NCBI GenBank assembly: GCA_017433975.1 | Contig: JAFRGD010000032.1 | Coordinates: forward strand, 1 to 33,919 | DNA from: Mogibacterium sp. | Lineage (GTDB): Bacteria > Bacillota > Clostridia > Peptostreptococcales > Anaerovoracaceae | Direction: 5' to 3' | Length of the DNA: 33,919 nt | Shown here: positions 23,487 through 31,942 of the stretch, piece after piece | Position numbering within the stretch: the first letter of the stretch is position 1 | Layout of the letters: each line of letters begins with the position of its first letter | Made by a program: the position numbers and the translations under genes | Notes under the pieces: model-generated | The model's database searches: none | What the model was told of the DNA's origin: nothing | The model's input: the letters and a program-made list of their open reading frames with translations, nothing else

Positions 23487-24676
23487 TGCACTGTCCTTTC
23501 CGGCGTGCCGCTCGGTTCCGGCTTCTCGCCAAAAAATTGGTAATACGTTGTTTCGATCCGGCCGTTATACAGTTTGCGGCGCCGGTCCGCCTTGCGGCCG
23601 AGCACCCGCTCCAGGTCCTTGTCCGCGGTGATTACGAACAGCGACCATGTCGGCCGCTCCCGCAGGATCTCGCGGAGCCGCTGGTAGATCCCCTGCAACG
23701 TCTCGTCGCGGCCGATCCGCTCGCCGTACGGCGGATTGGTGACGATGACGCCGTAGTCCTCGCTCGCGCGGAATTTGCGCATGTCCATGCGGCTGAACGA
23801 GATGTCGTCCAGGACGCCCGCTTCCTCCGCGTTGGCCCGTGCCGCGGCGATCGCCTTCGCGCTGATGTCAAAGCCCTTGATCAGCAGCGGTGCGTCGTAG
23901 TCGATCGCGTCGTAGGCCGCCTTGCGCTCTTCCTTCCAATCCTGCTCCGGCACGAAGTCCCAGCGCTCGGCCGCAAAGGTCCGGTTCAGACCCGGCGCGA
24001 TGCCGCGCGCCATGAGGGCGGCTTCGATGAGGATTGTCCCGGAGCCGCAGCATGTGTCGACCAGCATCCGCGGTTCGCGGTCCGCCGCAGCCTCCCGGCG
24101 CATCGCGCCCTCGCGCCAGTAGCTCAGCATGACCAGTGCCGCCGCGAGCGTCTCCTTGATCGGCGCCTCGACGGTCGCCACGCGGTAGCCGCGCTTGTGC
24201 AGGCCCGCGCCGCTCGTATCCAGCATGACCGTGACCCGGTCCCGCAGAACCGCAAAGCGCACCTTGTACTCCGCGCCGGTCTCCGGGAAGCGGTTCGTCA
24301 CGTAGAAGGCCGCGAGCCGCTCGATGATCGCTTTTTTGATGATGCTCTGGCAGGACGGAACGCTCATGAGCGTCGACTTGACCGCCGTCCCGACGACCAC
24401 GATCGACGCGTCGACCGGAAGGTACCGCTCCCAGGCGATGCCGCGGACCAGCTGAAAAAGCTCCTCAAACGTGACCGCCTCAAACTCTGCGGCCTTGAGA
24501 TAGACCCGGTCCGCGCAGCGCAGCCACAGGTTGGACCGCACGATGGCGCGCTCATCCCCCTCGTAAGTCACCCGTCCGTCCTCCGTGCGGAGGACTTTGT
24601 ACCCGAGGGCCTCTACTTCCCGCTTGACGACGGCCTCCAGGCCGAACGTCGCGGTCGCAATCAGCTCATATTTCAT
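23483..24676 (-). CDS. THUMP-domain class I RNA methyltransferase (RlmL/YpsC-like)
   Basis: A 397-residue SAM-dependent methyltransferase. The N-terminal ferredoxin-like and THUMP region begins ELIATATFGLEAVVKREVEA. The catalytic domain has DTCCGSGTILIEAALMA for SAM binding and the active-site motif IVTNPPYGERIG, typical of N2-guanine RNA methyltransferases. Bacterial relatives (RlmL N-terminal part, YpsC of Bacillus) modify 23S rRNA; the exact target here is not shown by sequence. The gene starts MKYELIATAT. Confidence 0.92.
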   Translation of the reverse strand: MKYELIATATFGLEAVVKREVEALGYKVLRTEDGRVTYEGDERAIVRSNLWLRCADRVYLKAAEFEAVTFEELFQLVRGIAWERYLPVDASIVVVGTAVKSTLMSVPSCQSIIKKAIIERLAAFYVTNRFPETGAEYKVRFAVLRDRVTVMLDTSGAGLHKRGYRVATVEAPIKETLAAALVMLSYWREGAMRREAAADREPRMLVDTCCGSGTILIEAALMARGIAPGLNRTFAAERWDFVPEQDWKEERKAAYDAIDYDAPLLIKGFDISAKAIAAARANAEEAGVLDDISFSRMDMRKFRASEDYGVIVTNPPYGERIGRDETLQGIYQRLREILRERPTWSLFVITADKDLERVLGRKADRRRKLYNGRIETTYYQFFGEKPEPSGTPERTVQ

Positions 24677-24683
24677 GGCTTTA

Positions 24684-25331
24684 CTAATAAATTTTATACG
24701 TTATTTCTGCGTTTGGTGCAAGAACACGGGCAAATTTCGTGATATAGGCGGCCGATTCGTCCATGTCGGACTGCGGCATGCCTTCATAACTGAAGATAAT
24801 GTAGATGACGTGCGTCGTATCGTCGTGAATGCAGGTACGGTCGTCCGCGCAGGCGATCATGCTGATGATGACGCCCTGGTCGTCCCTGCCGGTCAGGTCA
24901 CCCGGATAGCTGTGGCTGTCCGGATTGAACATGCCGGTGAACGGGACCTTTTCCGTCTCCTGATAGAAGACGCAGTCGCCGGCGATCCGGTCCACATCGT
25001 GCGTTCCGAGCAGGCGGCCCGTCTTGAGCTCGGTCAGAAACGCGACCGAGTTGATGTACTCACCCTCCGGGAACGGACGGCCCTTGAGCAGGAACGACTC
25101 GATCTGCATCATGACCGGGTACGTTTTTTTGAACTTCCGGTAATACCGGAAGAACGGGTCGTTGCGGAAGCGGACCTCACGGTCGTACGTCTCCCCTTCT
25201 TTGCGGATGACGGCGAGCTCCTCCCCGACCATCGCGTCAAACGCGGCGGTGTCCCACTGCGACGCCGCCGGATACTGCACGTCGACGATTCCGACATTGC
25301 GCGTCAGCGCTGCATCCTTGATAATAGTCAT
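24684..25331 (-). CDS. B3/B4 tRNA-binding-domain-like protein
   Basis: A 215-residue protein resembling the B3/B4 domain otherwise found in the phenylalanyl-tRNA synthetase beta chain. The clues are IESFLLKGRPFPEGEYINSV, then GTHDVDRIAGDCVFY, and late ADDRTCIHDDTTHVIYIIFS. Stand-alone B3/B4 proteins are common in Bacillota and are thought to act in tRNA quality control or editing, but the function is not established for this one. AAGGAG lies before the ATG. The match is from recalled patterns and is moderate. Confidence 0.6.
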   Translation of the reverse strand: MTIIKDAALTRNVGIVDVQYPAASQWDTAAFDAMVGEELAVIRKEGETYDREVRFRNDPFFRYYRKFKKTYPVMMQIESFLLKGRPFPEGEYINSVAFLTELKTGRLLGTHDVDRIAGDCVFYQETEKVPFTGMFNPDSHSYPGDLTGRDDQGVIISMIACADDRTCIHDDTTHVIYIIFSYEGMPQSDMDESAAYITKFARVLAPNAEITYKIY

Positions 25332-25364
25332 TTCGTTCTCCTTCCCTTACCTTTTTACAATCTT

Positions 25365-26708
25365 CTAAAGCTCTGGCAACAGGCTCTGATAAGTATATCC
25401 TTCGGTTGACTTTGCGAAGTCCGCCTTGGCGGCCGCGAGGAGCTCCGGGTCCTCGCACAGCCTGACCGCGATGCCTGCCATCGCCTTGGCGGCTGTGTGC
25501 ATGCCGCGCTTCGCGCCGGCCGACTTGCCCTGCGCGGTCACAGGCCACGAGTGCAGCGACGTACCGTAAGCGAACGTCGTCACGTCGAGGCAGACGCTCG
25601 GAATGACGCAGCTCACGTCCGCGAAGTCCGTCGACCCGAACGGCAGCGCGTTGTCCACCGTTCGGAGGGTCACGCTGTAACCGTTCTCCTTGGCGCCGTT
25701 CACCCGGTTGTATTGGTTCGCGTAGTCGATTTCCTCCTGCGTGAACGGAATCGGGATCAGATGTGTCAGTTCCTCATACGCGGCGTCCGCGAGCGGCCGG
25801 TTGAGGAGCATGCCGCCGTACGATCCGACGACCTTGTATTCCGTCAGCTCCGTGTCCGTCATCAGGGCCGCGCCCTGTGCGATCCTGCGGACCCGTTCGA
25901 AGAGGTCCAGCGCGATGACGTCCGTCTTGCCGCGCACGCAGTACAGCAGTTTCGCGCTGTCCGGCACGACGTTCCCGCTGCCTGACCCGCCGGCGTCCTT
26001 GAATCCGTAGTGGATCCGGCTCCCGTCCGGAATGTGCTCCCGGAGGAACTGCACGCCGATGTTCATGAGTTCGGCCGCGTCGAGCGCGCTCCGCCCCTTG
26101 TCCGGTGCGACGGCCGCATGCGCGGCGACGCCCTTGAACGCGACGTGGAACATGATGCAGGCGAGCGTTTGGGTGATGATCTGGGTGTCGTTTGGCGACG
26201 GGTGCCACGAGATCGCGACGTCCAGGTCGTCAAAACACCCGTACCGGATCATGTGGATCTTGCCGCCGCCGCCTTCTTCCGCCGGCGTCCCGTAATACCG
26301 GATCGTGCCCTGAATGTCGCCGCACTCGATGAGCGTCTTGACGGCGCAGGCCGCCTCGACCGCCGCGGTTCCGAGCAGGTGGTGTCCGCACCCCTGTCCG
26401 CAGGCCTTGCCTTCGATCGGGCACTTCTCGAGCGCGTCCGCCTCCTGGCTGAGCCCCGGCAGCGCGTCGTACTCCCCCATGATGCCGATGACCGGCGATC
26501 CGGAGCCGAACTCCGCGACCACCGCCGTGGCCAGTTTGCCGACGCCGACCGTCACATCAAAGCCGCGCGACCGGAGGTACTCCGCCTGGCACTCCGCGGC
26601 CTTGTGCTCCTCAAAGCGCAACTCCGCGAAGTCCCAGATCGCGTCGCTCATCTTTTCGAAGTCCGTCGCGCTCTGGTCCATCATCGCATACAATTGTTCC
26701 CTGTCCAT
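25365..26708 (-). CDS. M20-family amidohydrolase, AbgB-like (p-aminobenzoyl-glutamate hydrolase type)
   Basis: A 447-residue zinc amidohydrolase. The family markers are ALPGLSQEADA following MGEYD, the metal-region GQGCGHHLLGTAAVEAA, YYGTPAEEGGGGKIHM (metal ligands) and AISWHPSPNDTQ, then a dimerisation domain with FKGVAAHAAVAPDKGRSALD. AbgB hydrolyses the p-aminobenzoyl-glutamate breakdown product of folate; AbgB-like proteins also act on other acyl or peptide amides. The ATG has GGAAGGGAG upstream. No AbgA partner or AbgT transporter is adjacent, so a different amide substrate is equally possible. Confidence 0.85.
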   Translation of the reverse strand: MDREQLYAMMDQSATDFEKMSDAIWDFAELRFEEHKAAECQAEYLRSRGFDVTVGVGKLATAVVAEFGSGSPVIGIMGEYDALPGLSQEADALEKCPIEGKACGQGCGHHLLGTAAVEAACAVKTLIECGDIQGTIRYYGTPAEEGGGGKIHMIRYGCFDDLDVAISWHPSPNDTQIITQTLACIMFHVAFKGVAAHAAVAPDKGRSALDAAELMNIGVQFLREHIPDGSRIHYGFKDAGGSGSGNVVPDSAKLLYCVRGKTDVIALDLFERVRRIAQGAALMTDTELTEYKVVGSYGGMLLNRPLADAAYEELTHLIPIPFTQEEIDYANQYNRVNGAKENGYSVTLRTVDNALPFGSTDFADVSCVIPSVCLDVTTFAYGTSLHSWPVTAQGKSAGAKRGMHTAAKAMAGIAVRLCEDPELLAAAKADFAKSTEGYTYQSLLPEL

Positions 26709-26743
26709 GGTTCCGCTCCCTTCCGAACGTGTGCAAAAGAATA

Positions 26744-28120
26744 TTATAATCCGCAGGCCTCCGCGGTAAAGCTCGTGAAGCGCAGGAACTCGTCGCGGAT
26801 TTCCTCCGTTCCGGCCACACCGGTGAGCTGTCTCTCACTTGCAAGCAACAGCAGAACGTTATCGTTCAGACCGTCAAACGGCTTCAGGTCAATCCCAACA
26901 TCCTCCGCCTCGTCGTCCTCGCCAGGCTTGACCGTGAAGTCGATCAGTAGGGTGACCTTCTTGTCCTGCGGCGCTTCGTTCAGGGTCTGTAGGATCCGCG
27001 CCAAGTCCTCCGGCTCGTATACACATGCGTACTCACCGAAGCCTTCCCGCGCCGTGCAGTCGAGCACTTCCCGCAGCACGATCAGGACCCGGTCCTGAAT
27101 GCGCAAAAGCTTCCTGATTTTGTACTCGAGGTCCGCGAGGCGATCCTCACCCTCCAGGCGGAAGGTCTCGACGCCCCGGCCGCGCTCCATCGCGATGTTA
27201 TTATATTTATAAGTGCAGTCCGCCGGAATGAGAACCTTGTCCCCCGGGCAGGTGTAGTTTGACACCGCAGTCATCACCGCCGCGGCGTGTCCGCCCGAGA
27301 CGCGGACCGCCCCGTAATACCTGTTGAAAACGGCAGTCTTTGCCAGCGTCCGCTGCGCCTCAGCTGCCGCTGCAGCTTCGTCCTCCGGGAGCAGCCGCCC
27401 GTTGACCGCCGCGAATATTGTCTTTGTGAGTTTCCGCTCCATCGTCTCTCCGTCCTCCGGTCGGCCGCCATGGACCGCCGGCTTTCTGCCGACCTTGATG
27501 CGCTTGATCTTCTCTCCGAGGCCGCTGAACTTGGCCTCATATTCCGTTTTGATATCGTCCTCCGCGAGGCCGCTCCCGTGCAGGTCCCGGATCAGCTCCA
27601 GGATCGCGAGGTCGCTCGCGAGGACCTCGTAGATCGTGAATTCAAAGAGGTCCGTGTTGTCGGTCTTGAACGTCACGATTCCGTCCGCGTCCAGAATCTC
27701 AAAGTACTGCGCGAACTTGGACCGGTGCGTCAGGCGTTTTTTGGCCCCATACGACTTCGGCAGCGGATCGCTGAAGTTGAGGTAGATGCCGCTCACCTCG
27801 CCCGGGCCGAACCACTCGGTGATGTCCTCGATGAAGTGCGGCACGAACCGCACGTTGGTGAGGCCGGCCTGCCGGACCTTTTCAAGCGCGCGGAGCAAAA
27901 CGCTCCGGTTGCCCTCGACTGCGACAAACAGGTGCTCCGGCTCGCGCGCCGCGAGCTCCGCGATGAACTTGCCCTTGCCGCAGCCGATCTCGATGTAAAG
28001 CTCGCGGTCCGGCTCGTCCGCCGCGCGCCACGCACCGCGCAGGCTGCACGGGTCGTAGACGAGGATGTCGTCATACGCCTCGTATTTGGTTTCCAGGTCT
28101 TTTACCTTGCGTTGTCTCAT
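26744..28120 (-). CDS. trmB: Fusion of tRNA (guanine46-N7)-methyltransferase with a degenerate aminotransferase-like domain
   Basis: A 458-residue protein. Residues 1-215 are TrmB: ELYIEIGCGKGKFIAELAAR for SAM, GIYLNFSDPLPKSYGAKKRL as the catalytic block, FKTDNTDLFEF and KTEYEAKFSGLGEKIKRI. The usual Trp of PWPK is Leu here (residue 120). After a short linker, residues 229-447 resemble the middle of a class I aminotransferase: VSGGHAAAVMTAVSNYTCPG, DKVLIPADCTYKYNNIAM and TLLIDFTVKPGEDDEAED. The NPTG motif is replaced by DCTAREGF, and the expected PLP lysine region reads LLLASERQLTGVAG, with Arg where SxSK is expected, so catalysis is unlikely. A possible internal start at Met227 (27442) has GGAGGACGGAG upstream. 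The TrmB part is secure; the role of the second part is unknown. Confidence 0.85.
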   Translation of the reverse strand: MRQRKVKDLETKYEAYDDILVYDPCSLRGAWRAADEPDRELYIEIGCGKGKFIAELAAREPEHLFVAVEGNRSVLLRALEKVRQAGLTNVRFVPHFIEDITEWFGPGEVSGIYLNFSDPLPKSYGAKKRLTHRSKFAQYFEILDADGIVTFKTDNTDLFEFTIYEVLASDLAILELIRDLHGSGLAEDDIKTEYEAKFSGLGEKIKRIKVGRKPAVHGGRPEDGETMERKLTKTIFAAVNGRLLPEDEAAAAAEAQRTLAKTAVFNRYYGAVRVSGGHAAAVMTAVSNYTCPGDKVLIPADCTYKYNNIAMERGRGVETFRLEGEDRLADLEYKIRKLLRIQDRVLIVLREVLDCTAREGFGEYACVYEPEDLARILQTLNEAPQDKKVTLLIDFTVKPGEDDEAEDVGIDLKPFDGLNDNVLLLLASERQLTGVAGTEEIRDEFLRFTSFTAEACGL

Positions 28121-28127
28121 AGTTCTC

Positions 28128-28925
28128 TTACCAGTGGCGCGACCAGATAACCAGCGCGAGATAGGCCGCCAGAATCAGGGCCGCAACCGCGTCGCCTTTA
28201 TCAAAGCGGATCTCGTTCATGCGGGTCCGCCCCTCTCCGCCGTGATAGCACCGCGCCTCCATCGCGAGCGCGAGGTCCTGCGCGATCTTGAACGAACTGA
28301 TGAACAGCGGGATCAGGATCGGGATCAGGCTCTTGGCCCGCTGGACCAGGTTGCCGGACTCGAAGTCCGCGCCGCGCGCCTGCTGCGCCTTCATGATCTT
28401 GTCCGTCTCCTCGAGCAGCGTCGGAATGAACCGGAGCGCGATGGTCATCATGAGCGCGATCTCGTGGCTCGGGACGCCGATCAGCTTGAGCGGCTTGAGG
28501 AGCTTCTCGAGGCCGTCGGTCAGTTCGATCGGCTTGGTCGTCAGCGTCATCATGGACGTTCCGATGATGAGAAGGATCAGGCGGATGCCCATGAAGCCCG
28601 CCCGGTAGATGCCCTCCCGCGTGATGTGCAGGAACTTCCACTGCCAGAGAATCGTCCCGGACGTCATGAACAGGTTGACGACGACCGTAAAGATGATCAG
28701 GATGAAGACGACCTTGAGTCCGCGGAAGATGAATTTGACCGGAACGCGGGACAGCCAGATGACGAGGAACAGCGCCGCGGCCGAGAGCGCAAAGCCCTTG
28801 AAGCTGTTTACGATGAACAGCTCGACCAAAAACAGCACCGTCCCGATGATCTTGGTCCGCGCGTCAAGTCTATGTATTACCGAATCACCGGGATAATACT
28901 GCCCCAGCGTGATGTCGCGTATCAT
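28128..28925 (-). CDS. ecfT: Energy-coupling factor transporter transmembrane protein EcfT
   Basis: A 265-residue membrane protein that couples the two EcfA ATPases to vitamin-binding S components. It starts DITLGQYYPGDSVIHRLDAR and has several hydrophobic helices. The two coupling motifs are AQQARGADF (first ARG) and AMEARCYHGG (second AR-x-Y). It is the third gene of ecfA1-ecfA2-ecfT. No S component gene is adjacent, which fits a shared, group II ECF module. Confidence 0.95.
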   Translation of the reverse strand: MIRDITLGQYYPGDSVIHRLDARTKIIGTVLFLVELFIVNSFKGFALSAAALFLVIWLSRVPVKFIFRGLKVVFILIIFTVVVNLFMTSGTILWQWKFLHITREGIYRAGFMGIRLILLIIGTSMMTLTTKPIELTDGLEKLLKPLKLIGVPSHEIALMMTIALRFIPTLLEETDKIMKAQQARGADFESGNLVQRAKSLIPILIPLFISSFKIAQDLALAMEARCYHGGEGRTRMNEIRFDKGDAVAALILAAYLALVIWSRHW

Positions 28926-28946
28926 TTCCGAAAAGCCCCCAATACG

Positions 28947-29804
28947 TTAACGTTTTTGTTGTAGGTACCGCGCGATCTCCTGCGCGGCTTCGTCCGGCGT
29001 CATTTTGCCGCCGTCGATCCGGCCGTCCTGCTCGTGCAGCTGGCTCATGATGTCCATGACCGGCGGAACGCTGAGGCCGATGCTGTGGAGGTAGTCCCTG
29101 TGCCCGAAGACTTCGGCCGGGGTCCCCTCCAGGACCAGTTTGGCGTGGTCCATGACGAGCACGCGGTCCGAGAGGCGCGCGATGTCCGCCATGTTGTGCG
29201 AAACATAGATTATGATGATGTTCTCCTCGCGCTGGACCCGTTCGATCATGTCGAGGATGTCCTGGTGCGCGGCCGGGTCGAGCCCCGCCGTCGGCTCGTC
29301 GAGGATCAGGACCTGCGGGTGCATCGCGATGACGCCGGCGATGGCGACGCGGCGCTTCTGGCCGCCTGACAAGTCAAACGGCGACCGGTCGTGCAATGCT
29401 TCGTAGTCCAGTCCGACCAGCGCCATGGCGCCCCGGACGCGGCGGTCGATTTCTTCCTCCGAAAGGCCGAGGTTCCGCGGGCCAAAGGCCACGTCCTTGG
29501 CGACGGTCTCCTCAAAAAGCTGATACTCCGGGTACTGGAAAACGAGTCCGACGCGGCGGCGGATATCGACCATGCGGACGCCCGGATCGGTGATGCACAC
29601 GTCGTCGATGTACACCTTGCCCTCGGTCGGCTTGAGCAGCCCGTTCAGGTGCTGCAGCAGCGTCGACTTGCCGGAGCCCGTGTGCCCGATGATCCCGACG
29701 AACGTGCCGTCCGGAATCTCAAAGCTCACGTCGTCCAAAGCGACGGTCTCGCCGGGGTACCCTGCATTATATATATACTTCAGATGTTCTGCTCGAATTG
29801 ACAT
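28947..29804 (-). CDS. ecfA2: Energy-coupling factor transporter ATPase EcfA2
   Basis: A 285-residue ABC ATPase. Motifs seen: Walker A GHTGSGKSTLL, Q-loop LVFQYPEYQLFEETV, signature LSGGQKRRVAIAG, Walker B VLILDEPTAGLD and switch His in VSHNMADI. The YPEYQLFEETVAKDVAFGP block is typical of EcfA2 (CbiO-type) ATPases. It pairs with EcfA1 encoded immediately upstream, 17 bases apart. Confidence 0.95.
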   Translation of the reverse strand: MSIRAEHLKYIYNAGYPGETVALDDVSFEIPDGTFVGIIGHTGSGKSTLLQHLNGLLKPTEGKVYIDDVCITDPGVRMVDIRRRVGLVFQYPEYQLFEETVAKDVAFGPRNLGLSEEEIDRRVRGAMALVGLDYEALHDRSPFDLSGGQKRRVAIAGVIAMHPQVLILDEPTAGLDPAAHQDILDMIERVQREENIIIIYVSHNMADIARLSDRVLVMDHAKLVLEGTPAEVFGHRDYLHSIGLSVPPVMDIMSQLHEQDGRIDGGKMTPDEAAQEIARYLQQKR

Positions 29805-29821
29805 TGGTTTCTTTCAATTGG

Positions 29822-30691
29822 TTATTCTGCTGCCGCAGCCGCAGGCTGCTTTGTAATGAAGTCGATCAGGTCGTCCGCCGTTACGATGTCGGCTGGGATC
29901 TCGCACCCGAGGGCCGTCACCCGCTCTCTCAGGTCGACCGCCGGCGGCAGCTCGAGGCCGGCCGCGCGGATCCGCTCCCGGTCGGAGAACAGCTCGTGCG
30001 GCGTCGAGTCGCTGAAGATGCGCCCCTGCTGCATGACGATGATGCGCTCCGCCTGCGCGGCCTCCTCCATGAAGTGCGTGATCAGAATCGTCGTGATGCC
30101 CTCGCGGTTCAGTTTCTTGATGATGTAAAGCACCATGTTGCGGCCCTTCGGGTCGAGCATGGCGGTCGGCTCGTCAAAGACGATACACTCCGGCCGCATC
30201 GCGATGGCGCCGGCGATGGCGATGCGTTGTTTCTGCCCGCCGGAAAGCTGGTGCGGGCCTTTCTTCCGCTGGTCGTACATGCCGACCTCGCGCAGGGCCT
30301 CGTCGACCCGCCGCCGGATCTCTGCCGGCTCGATGCCGAGGTTTTCCGGCCCGAAGGCGACGTCGTCCTCGATAATCGAAGAGACGATCTGGTTGTCCGG
30401 GTTCTGGAAGACCATGCCGACCTTGCTCCGGACGTCCCAGATGTGCTCGTCGTCGCTCGTCCGCATGCCGCTGACGTGGACTTCGCCCGACGTCGGCAGG
30501 AGCAGACCGTTCAGGCACTTGGCCAGCGTCGACTTGCCGGAGCCGTTCTGCCCGATGACCGCAACAAAACTCCCCTTTGCGATGTCAAAGGTTACGTTGT
30601 CGACGGCGCGGTTGACGGTTTTCTCCCCCGTCTCCGCGTCCGTCCGGGTATATTCAAATATGAGATCTTTTACTTGGATGATTGGTTTCAT
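29822..30691 (-). CDS. ecfA1: Energy-coupling factor transporter ATPase EcfA1
   Basis: A 289-residue ABC ATPase. Motifs seen: Walker A GQNGSGKSTLAK, Q-loop MVFQNPDNQIVSSIIEDDVA, signature LSGGQKQRIAIAG, Walker B CIVFDEPTAMLD and ITHFMEEA. The NPDNQ Q-loop is typical of EcfA1. It is the first of the three ecf genes, 29 bases after the alpha/beta hydrolase gene. Confidence 0.95.
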   Translation of the reverse strand: MKPIIQVKDLIFEYTRTDAETGEKTVNRAVDNVTFDIAKGSFVAVIGQNGSGKSTLAKCLNGLLLPTSGEVHVSGMRTSDDEHIWDVRSKVGMVFQNPDNQIVSSIIEDDVAFGPENLGIEPAEIRRRVDEALREVGMYDQRKKGPHQLSGGQKQRIAIAGAIAMRPECIVFDEPTAMLDPKGRNMVLYIIKKLNREGITTILITHFMEEAAQAERIIVMQQGRIFSDSTPHELFSDRERIRAAGLELPPAVDLRERVTALGCEIPADIVTADDLIDFITKQPAAAAAE

Positions 30692-30720
30692 TCTGATCGA
30701 GGCCCGAAGGCCGGCGGCTC

Positions 30721-31530
30721 CTATCTGCAGAATTCGCGGATGTCATACGCGAGCTTGGCCGGCTCGCGGCTCGGGACCTCGTGACCGATCCCCTCGTAAA
30801 TCTTAACGTCACAGCCCGGGAGCCCTTCTCTCAGCTCGCTCCGCTGGGCCTCAGAGATGACGTCCTCGCTGCCCCAGATCATGAGCATCGGGCTCTGGAT
30901 GAACTGCAGGAAGCACCGATGGTCCGTCATCGTCATCCCCCACCACGTGCTGGTGAAGAACTGTTTCGGCTGTTTTGCCCGGTCGTCCATCTGATAGATG
31001 AACCCCTCCTTGTCCGGGTAGGTATCCGCCTCGGAGTAGCGCTTGTTGCTGTCGCCGGTGCTGTTGAACTGTTCGTACATCGCCTTGATCTCCGCCGGCT
31101 TGGAGTGCATCCGCGCAAAGCTCGCGACCAGAACGCCTTTCTTAACGCGCTCCGGCGCCTGCATGGCGATGGCCTGCGCGATGATGCTTCCAATGGAGTG
31201 GCCGACGATATAGGCGGAGTCGATCCCCAGCGCGTCCATGAGTTCGAGCACGTCCCGCGCCTGGTTCGCGATCGGATAGGCGAACATGTCCGACACCTTG
31301 CTCTGGCCCACGCCGCGGAGGTCGACCGCTACGAGATGATACTCGTCCGCGAGAAACTCCATGCACATCTTCCAGACGCGGCTGGAATTGCCGAAGCCGT
31401 GAATCAGGATCATCGCGTCCTTGTCCGGGTTGCCGGTCTCCATGTACGAATACGCGCCGCCGGACGGCAGGTCGCGGACCTCTCTCATGTCCCACCAGTT
31501 CGCGTGCGTCAACTCCTTGATATTGCGCAT
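30721..31530 (-). CDS. Alpha/beta hydrolase
   Basis: A 269-residue hydrolase. The oxyanion region is ILIHGFGNSSRVW; the nucleophile is Ser112 in VGHSIGSIIAQA; the acid is probably Asp in WGSEDVISE; and the His is in EGIGHEVPSREP. DLRGVGQSKV is the usual loop. No signal peptide is visible, so it is probably cytoplasmic. The substrate cannot be read from the sequence. A strong AAGGAGG site precedes the ATG. It comes just before ecfA1, though a functional link is not obvious. Confidence 0.88.
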   Translation of the reverse strand: MRNIKELTHANWWDMREVRDLPSGGAYSYMETGNPDKDAMILIHGFGNSSRVWKMCMEFLADEYHLVAVDLRGVGQSKVSDMFAYPIANQARDVLELMDALGIDSAYIVGHSIGSIIAQAIAMQAPERVKKGVLVASFARMHSKPAEIKAMYEQFNSTGDSNKRYSEADTYPDKEGFIYQMDDRAKQPKQFFTSTWWGMTMTDHRCFLQFIQSPMLMIWGSEDVISEAQRSELREGLPGCDVKIYEGIGHEVPSREPAKLAYDIREFCR

Positions 31531-31591
31531 ACAGACAGCCTCCTTATTTCTAACGTGAAATACGTCAAAAAAACGAATTCTCTAAATAATT

Positions 31592-31621
31592 ATTATATCA
31601 GTTTTTCCGATGAATAAGCAA
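31592..31621 (-). promoter_or_regulatory. Probable promoter of the alpha/beta hydrolase-ecf group
   Basis: On the minus strand TATAAT (31597-31592) is preceded by TGA, an extended -10, and by TTGCTT (31621-31616) after 18 bases. The -35 abuts the upstream terminator stem. It lies 62 bases before the hydrolase start. Confidence 0.5.
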
Positions 31622-31645
31622 GACCGGAGGGAAATCCCTCCGGTC
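31622..31645 (-). terminator. Terminator of the thioredoxin-tautomerase unit
   Basis: GACCGGAGGGA and TCCCTCCGGTC form a perfect 11-bp stem with a 2-base loop, followed on the minus strand by TTGCTTATT. It is 42 bases after the tautomerase stop codon. The tract after the stem is only partly T-rich. Confidence 0.7.
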
Positions 31646-31687
31646 CAAATCTCTGTTCACTTTGCTCCGCGAAGCGCACCCTTTGCA

Positions 31688-31906
31688 TCATTCGCCCTTG
31701 GTGCAGTCGAGGATGATCTCGTCCTTGTTGACTTCGTTCTCGAAGAAGTCCTTCCAGTCTTCCTTGTTGACTTCCCTTACGCCGACGGTGAACGCCGCTC
31801 TCTTGGTACCGAGCTCCTGGGCAGCGAAGTCGACGAGTTTGTCTGCGAAGTCCTTCATCTTTTCCTCGCTCCGTCCCGGCCATAAATTAATCTGAATGTG
31901 TGGCAT
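31688..31906 (-). CDS. 4-oxalocrotonate tautomerase family protein
   Basis: A 72-residue protein starting MPHIQINLWPGRSEEKMKDF. Removal of Met exposes Pro1, the catalytic base of the family, and the Arg in PGRS matches the 4-oxalocrotonate tautomerase Arg11 position. GVREVNKEDWKDFF fits the second strand region. These enzymes tautomerise keto/enol acids; the natural substrate here is unknown. It is 36 bases after thioredoxin with a clear AAGGAGG site. Confidence 0.85.
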   Translation of the reverse strand: MPHIQINLWPGRSEEKMKDFADKLVDFAAQELGTKRAAFTVGVREVNKEDWKDFFENEVNKDEIILDCTKGE

Positions 31907-31942
31907 GGTTTCCTCCTTGCTCCGCTCTGGTGATGCGCCCGA

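Noticed and set aside
26744..28120. TrmB fusion as a frameshift or assembly artefact
   Set aside because: The frame is continuous over 458 codons with normal codon use in both domains and the linker, so an artefact is not the simplest reading; it remains possible and is covered by the check under findings.
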